DNA of 64,000 nucleotides from Azolla caroliniana (Eukaryota; Polypodiophyta). Positions 45,872-53,949 of this stretch are shown one piece after another. Positions within the stretch are counted from its first letter, which is position 1. Every line of letters begins with the position of its first letter. The translations under genes and the position numbers were made by a program. Under the pieces are notes generated by a model. It did not search any database. It saw only the letters and a list, made by a program, of their open reading frames with translations, and was not told the origin of the DNA. The DNA lies in NCBI GenBank assembly GCA_043228905.1, contig JBHGNT010000018.1, forward strand, positions 15,066,001-15,130,000, given 5' to 3'.

Positions 45872-46516
45872 CTATTTGCTTACATTTCCATCTTTAGTCA
45901 CATCCTTAACCTTATTTTTCAATCTTTCTTCATATGCTTTACGGCGAGCATTTTGTTGTGAGATAGTACGATCTTCACTCACAAAGCATTGTGTACCTTT
46001 GAGGTATACCCAACTATTTTCGAGTATGATCCGCCGCTTTGTATCATCTGTCATTGTGCATGCAATAGGCCTTTCTCCGGAGCGAGTAACACCATGTTTC
46101 CCAACTCGGTGTGCCCCATATACATTCACATCTGACATCCCATAATGCATGCTAAAAAATTCACCAATGGCCTTTCCAAGGGATGCGGGTGTTTCCATAC
46201 TCTCTTCTTTAATTCCACGGACAACAATGTTCTTTGATCGTCCACGTTCTTTCAATTCTCGGACATCTATGCTTTCTATATTCTTCTCTTGATGCATCAC
46301 ATGCATATTACATGAGTTTGATAGCACATCCCCACCACATACATCGGTCCATGACTTCGTTGTACATACATTTTTCATCTCACTTACATCTCGTCTCATC
46401 GTGTCCAATTTTTCTTCTTTTAATGCTTCCTTTAACTCAATCTTGTTAAGGCGCTCATTTGTTTCAAAAGAAGCTCTGTTACATTCTTTAATCTCTTCTT
46501 GAAGTTTTGCAACCAC
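45872..46516 (-). CDS. LINE ORF1 protein, coiled coil plus RNA-binding-like domain
   Basis: 214 residues in the frame. Residues 1-50 are a charged coiled coil (KLQEEIKECN, RLNKIELKEALKEEKL). After about residue 85 comes RSKNIVVRGIKEESMETP, AHRVGKHGVTRSGERPIAC and KGTQCFVSEDRT, an arrangement like the RRM-containing ORF1 proteins of L1/CR1-type LINEs. It lies just upstream of ORF2, as expected. The start may lie further upstream, at the GA repeat. Confidence 0.7.
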   Translation of the reverse strand: MVAKLQEEIKECNRASFETNERLNKIELKEALKEEKLDTMRRDVSEMKNVCTTKSWTDVCGGDVLSNSCNMHVMHQEKNIESIDVRELKERGRSKNIVVRGIKEESMETPASLGKAIGEFFSMHYGMSDVNVYGAHRVGKHGVTRSGERPIACTMTDDTKRRIILENSWVYLKGTQCFVSEDRTISQQNARRKAYEERLKNKVKDVTKDGNVSK

Positions 46517-46560
46517 TTGTTTAAGACTTTCATTCTCAATGACAACACTTTGGAGCTTAG

Positions 46561-46941
46561 CATGAGAGAGAGAGAGAGAGAGAGAAAGAAAGAAAGAAAG
46601 ATATCTTAACGTCTTCTAAGGCCAAAATTGGCCCATGAGACAGTTGGTTTACTTGTTGGGCTAAAAGTCCTACTCTACCCAATTATATCCTAGTGTGAAC
46701 GCATTATCACAATTAGGGCTACAAGTGAGTGGCCATCGTCAGGGTGTTCGACTTCGGAGCTACATTTGCTAGTCGAAATTGGATTGGGAAGCGTTGTTGA
46801 CTGGGCTTCCAATTCGGGGTGAGGTTGCTCAGTGAGAGCAGAGTCTATCACGCTCTCGTCTGGTTCATCACGATGGTACCTCTATACCAGACTTAAATAG
46901 AAAGAACACTTGAGTTGCCCACAAGAAAGTATATTTGAGTA
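46561..46941. other. GA repeat and unassigned sequence
   Basis: A (GA)n then (GAAA)n tract at 46565-46602, then about 340 bp without an open frame or repeat partner that I can recognise. The third copia starts at 46942. Confidence 0.5.
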
Positions 46942-47225
46942 TGTTGAGAATCGAACTCAACTTCCCATAGAAATAGGTTTCACACTAGCTCATGGACATA
47001 CCAGGCTAGTTTTGTAAATAGTAGAAAGGGCCCTTGCCCTAGTTTAGTTGGTATTTAAACCAACCTTTTGTAACTTTGTTACTGTTGGAAGTAATACATA
47101 GTTTTCTCATCTTAAGACTGTGTGTGTATGTGTGTGTGTTTCTCATAAGTGCTCTCTCTCTCTCTCTTACACACACACACAAACAAAGTCCTACCGCTAC
47201 ATACAATCACTCTCCTTTCTTTACA
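46942..47225 (+). repeat. 5' LTR of the 46942 copia
   Basis: 284 bp, with internal (TG)n and (CT)n/(AC)n runs. The right LTR (57662-57937, 276 bp) lacks most of the TG run but otherwise matches closely. Confidence 0.9.
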
Positions 47226-47327
47226 TGGTATCAGAGCGTGTGGTTTTCAGATCAAGACTAATCGATTGTGGTGTTCTACATACCGATGATCAACAGAACC
47301 GGTTCAAGAAACAAAGAAGAAATCATT

Positions 47328-47516
47328 ATGAATACTCAGACGGGAAGCGCTCTTCCAATAGAGAAGCTAGATAGGACAAACTTCGCATCTTGGGAGTACA
47401 AGATGCATCAGTACCTTGTCAGACAAGGATACTGGAGCTATATTGAAGGAGTTCATGAAACGCAACCCAACCCAACACACGCCGACTATCCCGTTTGGGA
47501 GTAGGCCGCAAGCCGT
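47328..47516 (+). pseudogene. Copia gag, N-terminal fragment
   Basis: MNTQTGSALPIEKLDRTNF onwards, parallel to the gag start of the 38921 element. It has an in-frame TAG at about 47502 and is then cut by the gypsy-type insertion at 47517. Confidence 0.85.
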
Positions 47517-48181
47517 TGTCGTGATGTGGCATGTCTAGTGCGAGAAAAGGTCAAAAATTGAGGATCCACACACATTTCACGAATACTTGTAAGAATGAAA
47601 ATAAATAAACCTAGGTCACAATGGCATTGAGTGCATGTAGAGGGTTGCAAGTAGGATTTGAACCTTGCACCTCTAAGATAAGAGGCAATTACCTTACCAC
47701 TAAAGCTACTACTAAGTGCTTTAGATGTTCTATATTTCTTTCTCATATTCAGTATTCCATAGGAAACAAACGTACAAAACCATGTACACAAAACCACGGT
47801 TTTAAGCCCATGGTTTTCTACATGTCACAAAGCAAAACTGTGTGCACAGAAACCATGGCTCCAAGCCCATGGTTTTGTGCATGGACAAACCTATAAAACC
47901 CCTAGTACGGCTTGTGTAAAGGGGGGGGCTCAATATGATATGACCATCATCATCACCATCAATAATATAAGCTTCTATTTCTTCTTCTTCGCATCTATCT
48001 TGTAATTATTTATCTACTTCTGAAAGTGTACAATCTTCAATCTTCTCAAGTGTAATAGGTCTTCCTCCAATCTTACATTCACATCGTCCTCTTCTCAATA
48101 CCTTGACGGACATCCTCCTTGGTCCAAGACCCCGGTGGTCTCGCTCAAGCGAAGCACGCTCGCACGCGCATCTTCGCGACA
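47517..48181 (+). repeat. Type A LTR
   Basis: 665 bp, TGTCGTGATG...CTTCGCGACA, with TATA box cctataaaac (47890-47899), several accatgg inverted repeats (47780-47885) and an antisense tRNA-like segment. It is followed by tttttggtaac, a truncated match to the gypsy primer site at 52650-52680. It resembles the array units in order and motif. Confidence 0.8.
47645..47715 (-). other. tRNA-like segment in type A LTR
   Basis: The minus strand carries 'tagctttagtggt' (revcomp of 47696-47708) and 'ggttcaaatcc' (revcomp of 47654-47664), good pol III A- and B-box matches. There is no closed cloverleaf. Confidence 0.6.
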
Positions 48182-48199
48182 TTTTTGGTAACTTAATTA

Positions 48200-49253
48200 T
48201 GTCGTGAAGATCCGTCACTACGCGCGGATCGTGAGGCGGAACCGCCGGGGTTCTGGACCAGAAGGATTTAGAGTCGATACAAGCTTTGGCGAGAAAGTAC
48301 TTAAGATAGATTGGGAAAGAGAGAAGTTGAGATTAAATGATTGAGAAAGATTGATTGAACTTTTTATCTTTGGATTTAAGAAACAAGTTACACCATCAAT
48401 TTGATAACGAATTTCTTCTTCTTAATTTCATAATAAAAAAAAACCGTGTTTTTTCTCCTCCCCCTTCCCTCTTTTATAGATGCTCTCATGCATATGATGT
48501 ATGTGAGGGTACAAGACATGCATAAATTGCATGTTTTCCATTTGACGCTTATGTATTACATGTGGTGCATGATAACCATGTCACTCATTTTAGTTCTCAT
48601 GTATGAGAATTTACATGTAAAAGTACAATGATAGAAATATAATTTCAACTAAATAGCATGGCTTAATGGTAAGCCAATTGACTCTTAACTTGGAGGTGCA
48701 AGGTTCGAATCCTTACTTGTCCTCCTTGTATATGTAAATATGTATGTATATTTATATATTTATTTATCTAGTCGCCGGACGCCGGTTCGCCGGATGCCGT
48801 CGGTAACCGGTGCGTCGCCGCATACCGTTGTCGGATGCCGTCGGATCACCGGCTCCATCGCCGGTCCGGTTTTGGTTGGCCAAAACCCTTTACGAGTAGC
48901 TAGCCCACCTCCACTCTTAGTTCAAGTTACCTTGAACTCTCTATGCTCCACACATAGACACAAAGATAATATCTTTTGCTCCACGTTATATATGATGAGA
49001 GCTGTATTTGTCGTGCCTATGTGGGATATCTCACAATTTTCTCCTTTCCTTTTAAAAACTTTATACCCTCATATCTTGACATTTAGTTGTCCGTTTCTCG
49101 TGTAATAAAGTGCATTCGAAACCTCCATCATTTTGTACTTAGATATTAAATTTATTTAAAATGTTATCTTCACAATTATTGTATTATATGATTCATACTC
49201 GATTTCGTACGTTTTATGGGATTTTCACACTATTGCCGAAAATCTTCACGACA
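48200..49253 (-). repeat. Type B LTR, 3' LTR of the gypsy element
   Basis: 1,054 bp with perfect 12 bp inverted ends (TGTCGTGAAGAT / ATCTTCACGACA). It reads on the minus strand: the purine tract GGTGGGGGTGGA lies immediately before its start (49254-49265), and a TATA box (tataaaag) is near 48474-48481 on that strand. Its start resembles the type C array units. Confidence 0.85.
48654..48725 (+). other. tRNA-like segment in type B LTR (left)
   Basis: A-box match tggcttaatggt (48659-48670) and perfect B-box ggttcgaatcc (48702-48712). The middle reads gactcttaac, as in a Lys(CTT) anticodon loop, but anticodon and acceptor stems do not pair. It lies antisense to the LTR. Confidence 0.65.
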
Positions 49254-49316
49254 TCCACCCCCACCAAACCGCACGTCCTCCGGTACGTGCCAAGAAGAGA
49301 GAAAGTGATATTTTGG

Positions 49317-51030
49317 CTACGATGACCAATTAGATTCCTCCATGTTTTCATTTACATCCGCCCTATTATGTTCATCGTCGAGGTAATCGAGGTCAGGATC
49401 CTTGTCTTGTCTTTTCTTGAAAATCTTTACTCTTTTTCCCGCAATGGGTATGGCCAACCTTGATCCGTCTAGTTCCGCAAGGTGGTATGTGGCATTATCG
49501 TTGGCACTTGTCACCACATACGGCCCGAACCATCTTCTTGCGAATTTCCTTGTTGTACTGTGTTGATTGTAAAGGGTGCTATCGTAAACCAAAACCCAAT
49601 CCCCTTCTTCAATCTTCTTGGGACGAAGTCGATGCGTGTTGTCGAACCGAACCTTGTTCTTTACTCGGGCTGCCTTTATCATCTTTCACGCTTTTTCTAA
49701 ATCTTCAGGTCTTCTTTGAAGTTGCCTTATCCGCGCCGCTAATAACTCTTCTCGGCTCATTTCGTTCTCCCACGGTATTGCTACCCATGAGGTGATCGTC
49801 CTTTCGATGGGCATAATCGGCTTTTGTCCATACATAAGCTCCGTCGGTATATACCCTGTCACCGAGCTATGTGTCGTTCTATCGGCCCACAAGGCATAGG
49901 GTAATAGTCGTGGCCAATTCCCGACTCGACCGTTGCATGCCCGTACGATGGCTTTAATGATAGGTCCATGCCCTCGCTCGATCTTCCCATTTGCTTCCGG
50001 ATTGTAGGCAGTCGTGAGGGAGAGCATCACGCCTAGTCTTTCGAAGAGCTTCGTCGCTTCGTGCGCATCCGACTCCCCTCGGTCGGCCACTATCTTCCCT
50101 ACACATCTATATCGGCAAACAACATCTTCAAGTAGAAATTTGCAAACGGCTGAAGTCGTCTTATTTGTCAAGGCTCGTCCTTCCACTTGATTTGTCAAGT
50201 CTTCCCTTGCCAGCGCTAAGTACTTCATTTGTCCCACTCCCATTGGCATCGAGACCAGATCCACCATCCATTTGAAGTGTATGGTGAGTGGGTATGTCAG
50301 CTTTAACTCATCACGATGACGTATATTTGAATATACTTGGCAAGTTTCGCATGTGGACACAAAATGGAGTACATCTTTGTACATGCTTGGCCACCAATAC
50401 TTCTCCTTCAACTTTTCGAACGTCGCCCATGTTCCTCTATGACCTGCCCAAGCACTCTCGTGGAATTCGTTCATCAGCGTCTCTTGCTCTTCTTTCTTTA
50501 CCACCACTCGACGTGGTATTCCTGTCCTTCTTTTTGGATGTCGCCAAAGGAATCCTCCCTTCAAGAAGTATCGGTAAGCTTTCTTTCGGATTCGTAGGGC
50601 CTCCTCCTTTGTCAATGAAGCATCTGTCGTCAATGTTCTTAGGAATCTACCGATGAGTAACCACTCCCCTTCGTACTCATTCTCGTTGAAGGCGTGGAGG
50701 GTTTGCGTGTCCTGGTCTTCCTCCGACAATCAAGCCATCTTGAAGAAGTCGGGGGTGACATCTTCATCTTCCAAAACCATGTTACTTCCATTTGAAAATC
50801 TTGCCCTTTACAGCATGTCAGCCATGGCGTTCTTCTTCCTTGCAATGTGACGGATCTCTGGGTTTAAAGACTTGATGTAGGCGATCCACCTTAGCATAGC
50901 AAGATCTGGGGTTGCACATCCCGAGACCATTCCGAGAATTGGGAGACAATCTGTCTCTATTATCACTTCTGACCCGATCAGGTAATCTTTGTCCGTCTTC
51001 ACTACTGACACAATACCCCAAAGTTCCCGC
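49317..51030 (-). pseudogene. Gypsy pol remnant: RNase H, integrase, GPY domain; no PR/RT
   Basis: RNase H end at 50808-51011 (EVIIETDCLPILGMVSG, HIARKKNAMADML). Integrase at 49686-50729: zinc site HESAWAGHRGTW...CETCQ, D in KWMVDLVSM, D in IVADRGESD, E in NPEANGKIERGH. The GPY/F module RWFGPYVV is at 49317-49682. The frame is continuous but carries stops at 50808-50810, 50730-50732 and 49686-49688. Gag abuts RNase H near 51020, so protease and reverse transcriptase are deleted. The element could move only with help. Confidence 0.87.
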
Positions 51031-51488
51031 TTGACTTGGGCATATCTTCGACACCAACCTTCACGGGCCGCACTGTTTCTTCAACTTGTATGCTCGGCTC
51101 CCCTTTTTGGCTTGATTCTCGTTCCTCCGATTGTAAAGGTCGACTCGTCTCCGCATCGTCCTTCTTTTTCATGTTCCTTGTTTCATGTCTTTTAGATGGG
51201 CCTTGCTCTTCTATTCTCTTTCTCTTTTCTTCGACGAACACCTCGTGGTTGTCGCACATCACCTCTGCGAGTATGGTGTTGTCGTCCACCGGATCCGACC
51301 ACCCGGTTATGCTTTGCACGCTTCGGTCCGCAAGCTCTACCTCGTTCGATGTGATTTTTCCCTTCTTCTCATATTCGAGAACGGAAGTCCAAAACTTTGC
51401 TCCCGCTCTAGCAGCTTTAGTCTTGTCTTTCCCGACTCTTATTCCGGCCGTCGCAGCATAGTGCATCGCATCCACATGAGTCGCATCC

Positions 51489-51750
51489 GCATCCTCCATA
51501 GATCTCTTCATTCCTCCTCTTCCGAAATTCACCCGTAGGGGTCTTCTAGTCTCGCTTGAGCAGATCATGTTGTCCTCTATGTATACGATATTTTGTCGAA
51601 ATGCCTCTCGAAGGCTCGCGCATCCTCCATAGATCTCTTCATTCCTCCTCTTCCGAAATTCACCCGTAGGGGTCTTCTAGTCTCGCTTGAGCAGATCATG
51701 TTGTCCTCTATGTATACGATATTTTGTCGAAATGCCTCTCGAAGGCTCGC
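51489..51750. repeat. 131-bp tandem duplication in gypsy gag
   Basis: Copies 51489-51619 and 51620-51750 appear identical. As 131 is not a multiple of three, it shifts the frame. Identity suggests it arose recently. Confidence 0.92.
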
Positions 51751-52623
51751 ACAATCCCTTCTCATGTGGTCCATGCTATCGCACCACACGCATCTAAAGG
51801 GTTCTTTTCCTTTAGGGCCCCGACGATTCATGTTGGCTAGAGTGACCTTCTCGAACTTCTTCGCTAGCTCTTCAATGATGTCGTCATCAATCTTCTTTTC
51901 TTCCACGTTACTTTGTCTTGGCGGCTCGACTACTTTCGGCGGTCTTGCTTTCTCCGTGGTAGTCGGTCCCGTCAAGTCGGTGTCATCAACCCATTGGCGA
52001 CGCTTGTCGAGCCTATTGCATGCCCGCGTCACCGCGATCCAATCCGCTACGAGCCCATTTGCTTGGGTATCATCTTCGACAAGAGTCCCCAACTCCCGTC
52101 TATCCTTTATGTCCACGGCCTTCAAGAAGTACAAAGTCTTGTCCTCTTCAAGCAACACTTGGTCCGTATTGGGGAGACGACTAAACATCTGGCCGAATTC
52201 GTCGTACACCCTCGAGACGCTCATCTTCTTATTCTTCTTCTCTATCCACTTCATCAGGGCATGTCGAGTCATCCTCGTTGAGTCTTCAGTCACGAACTCT
52301 GCTAGTATCGTTTTCTCGAACTCGGACCACGTTGTCTTACCTTCTTGAAGCTCGATGACGCGTCTTTGGATGTTGTTGGCGACAACTCTCTTGAAGCTTG
52401 CGATTTGACGTGCCTCGGACACGTCCCTTTGATTCATCTCCCTTCTATATGCATCAAGGAACTTCGTTACGTTCCTTCCATCGAATTGGCCCTCGAGCTC
52501 TACGACACGATCGACAACCTTCTCCACACTCGCATCGTTGTCCCGAGATCTCATCATTTGCTCGACGATTAGCATCATCCTTTCGAGCTCTCCCGCTTGG
52601 TTGCTTGAGGACGCCATCTCCAA
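51577..52623 (-). CDS. Gypsy gag protein with zinc knuckle
   Basis: 348 codons. It has a retrotransposon gag domain (about 40-200: VELEGQFDGRNVTKFLDAYRR shortened here, WSEFEKTILAEF) and a CCHC knuckle CVWCDSMDHMRRDC near 277-290. It begins about 60 bp after the LTR end. The C-terminal reading is altered by a 131 bp tandem duplication (51489-51619 / 51620-51750), after which gag continues in another frame at 51002-51488. Confidence 0.8.
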   Translation of the reverse strand: MEMASSSNQAGELERMMLIVEQMMRSRDNDASVEKVVDRVVELEGQFDGRNVTKFLDAYRREMNQRDVSEARQIASFKRVVANNIQRRVIELQEGKTTWSEFEKTILAEFVTEDSTRMTRHALMKWIEKKNKKMSVSRVYDEFGQMFSRLPNTDQVLLEEDKTLYFLKAVDIKDRRELGTLVEDDTQANGLVADWIAVTRACNRLDKRRQWVDDTDLTGPTTTEKARPPKVVEPPRQSNVEEKKIDDDIIEELAKKFEKVTLANMNRRGPKGKEPFRCVWCDSMDHMRRDCASLREAFRQNIVYIEDNMICSSETRRPLRVNFGRGGMKRSMEDARAFERHFDKISYT

Positions 52624-52649
52624 GTATTAATCTCAACTTGATCCTTCCT

Positions 52650-52680
52650 ACCGCTTCGTTCACGTCGGGTTCACCAAAAA
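52650..52680 (-). other. Gypsy primer binding site region
   Basis: On the minus strand, TTTTTGGTGAACCCGACG immediately after the LTR end. The position is right for a primer site; I did not assign the tRNA. Confidence 0.7.
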
Positions 52681-52940
52681 TGTCGCGAAGATGCGCGTGC
52701 GAGCGTGCTTGGCTTGAGCGGGACCACCGGGGTCTTGGACCATGGAGGATGTCCGTCAAGGTATTGAGATGTGGACGATGTGAATGTAAGATTGGAGGAA
52801 GACCTATTACACTTGAGAAGATTGAAGATTGTACACTTTCAGAAGTAGATAAATAATTACAAGATAGATGCGAAGAAGAAGAAATAGAAGCTTATATTAT
52901 TGATGGTGATGATGATGGTCATATCATATTGAGCCCCCCC
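52681..52940 (-). repeat. Inverted copy of the type A LTR end
   Basis: Reverse complement of 47922-48181 with few differences. It ends CTTCGCGACA next to the gypsy primer site, so in this element it serves as the end of the 5' LTR. Confidence 0.85.
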
Positions 52941-52943
52941 TCC

Positions 52944-53949
52944 TGAGCGGAACCGCCGGGGTTCTGGACCAGAAGGATTTAGAGTCGATACAAGCTTTGG
53001 CGAGAAAGTACTTAAGATAGATTGGGAAAGAGAGAAGTTGAGATTAAATGATTGAGAAAGATTGATTGAACTTTTTATCTTTGGATTTAAGAAACAAGTT
53101 ACACCATCAATTTGATAACGAATTTCTTCTTCTTAATTTCATAATAAAAAAAAACCGTGTTTTTTCTTCTCCCCCTTCCCTCTTTTATAGATGCTCTCAT
53201 GCATATGATGTATGTGAGGGTACAAGACATGCATAAATTGCATGTTTTCCATTTGGCGCTTATGTATTACATGTGGTGCATGATAACCATGTCACTCATT
53301 TTAGTTCTCATGTATGAGAATTTACATGTAAAAGTACAATGATAGAAATATAATTTCAACTAAATAGCATGGCTTAATGGTAAGCCAATTGACTCTTAAC
53401 TTGGAGGTGCAAGGTTCGAATCCTTACTTGCCCTCCTTGTATATGTAAATATGTATATATATTTATATATTTATTTATCTAGTCGCCGGATGCCGTCGGT
53501 TACCGGTGCGTCGCCGCATACCGTTGTCGGATGCCGTCGGATCACCGGCTCCATCGCCGGTCCGGTTTTGGTTGGCCAAAACCCTTTACGAGTAGCTAGC
53601 CCACCTCCACTCTTAGTTCAAGTTACCTTGAACTCTCTATGCTCCACACATAGACACAAAGATAATATCTTTTGCTCCACGTTATATATGATGAGAGCTG
53701 TATTTGTTGTGCCTATGTGGGATATCTCACAATTTTCTCCTTTCCTTTTAAAAACTTTATACCCTCATATCTTGACATTTAGTTGTCCGTTTCTCGTGTA
53801 ATAAAGTGCATTCGAAACCTCCATCATTTTGTTCTTAGATATTAAATTTATTTAAAATGTTATCTTCACAATTATTGTATTATATGATTCATACTCGATT
53901 TCGTACGTTTTATGGGATTTTCACACTATTGCCGAAAATCTTCACGACA
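52944..53949 (-). repeat. Type B LTR, upstream copy, 3' end replaced
   Basis: About 1,006 bp matching 48233-49253 nearly throughout; the last 30 or so bases are replaced by 52681-52940, which is type A sequence. The combined 52681-53949 (1,269 bp) stands where the 5' LTR of the gypsy element should be. It has a short internal deletion near 53484 relative to the left copy. Confidence 0.82.
53365..53436 (+). other. tRNA-like segment in type B LTR (right)
   Basis: Same as the left copy: tggcttaatggt at 53370-53381 and ggttcgaatcc at 53413-53423. Confidence 0.65.

Larger units (their letters stand above)
43321..46560 (-). mobile_element. Non-LTR retrotransposon (LINE) with ORF1 and APE-RT ORF2
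   Basis: On the minus strand a coiled-coil ORF1 (45872-46516) is followed by an ORF2 with apurinic endonuclease and reverse transcriptase. It starts near a (GA)n/(GAAA)n tract (46565-46602). ORF2 has frame breaks, so this copy is not functional. The reverse transcriptase looks unlike typical plant L1: GKGLYCCFVDFKKAFD, GVKQGCPLSPTLFGL, YADD and a 'PVLLYGVEVWG' end without the L1 zinc-binding tail. Confidence 0.85.
47517..53949. mobile_element. Gypsy-type composite insertion with LTRs of opposed orientation
   Basis: Inserted in the copia gag with ccgt duplicated (47513-47516 and 53950-53953). In order: type A LTR, plus (47517-48181); 18 bp including tttttggtaac; type B LTR, minus (48200-49253); gypsy coding region, minus (49317-52623); primer site; a 260 bp segment that is the inverted copy of 47922-48181; and type B LTR, minus (52944-53949). 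Both outer ends are the TGTCGTG end of an LTR, pointing inwards. This is not a simple element: it needs recombination, inversion or chimeric cDNA. Confidence 0.78.

Noticed and set aside
48654-48725. Functional tRNA-Lys(CTT) gene
   Set aside because: Boxes A and B and an anticodon-like string are present, but acceptor and anticodon stems do not pair.
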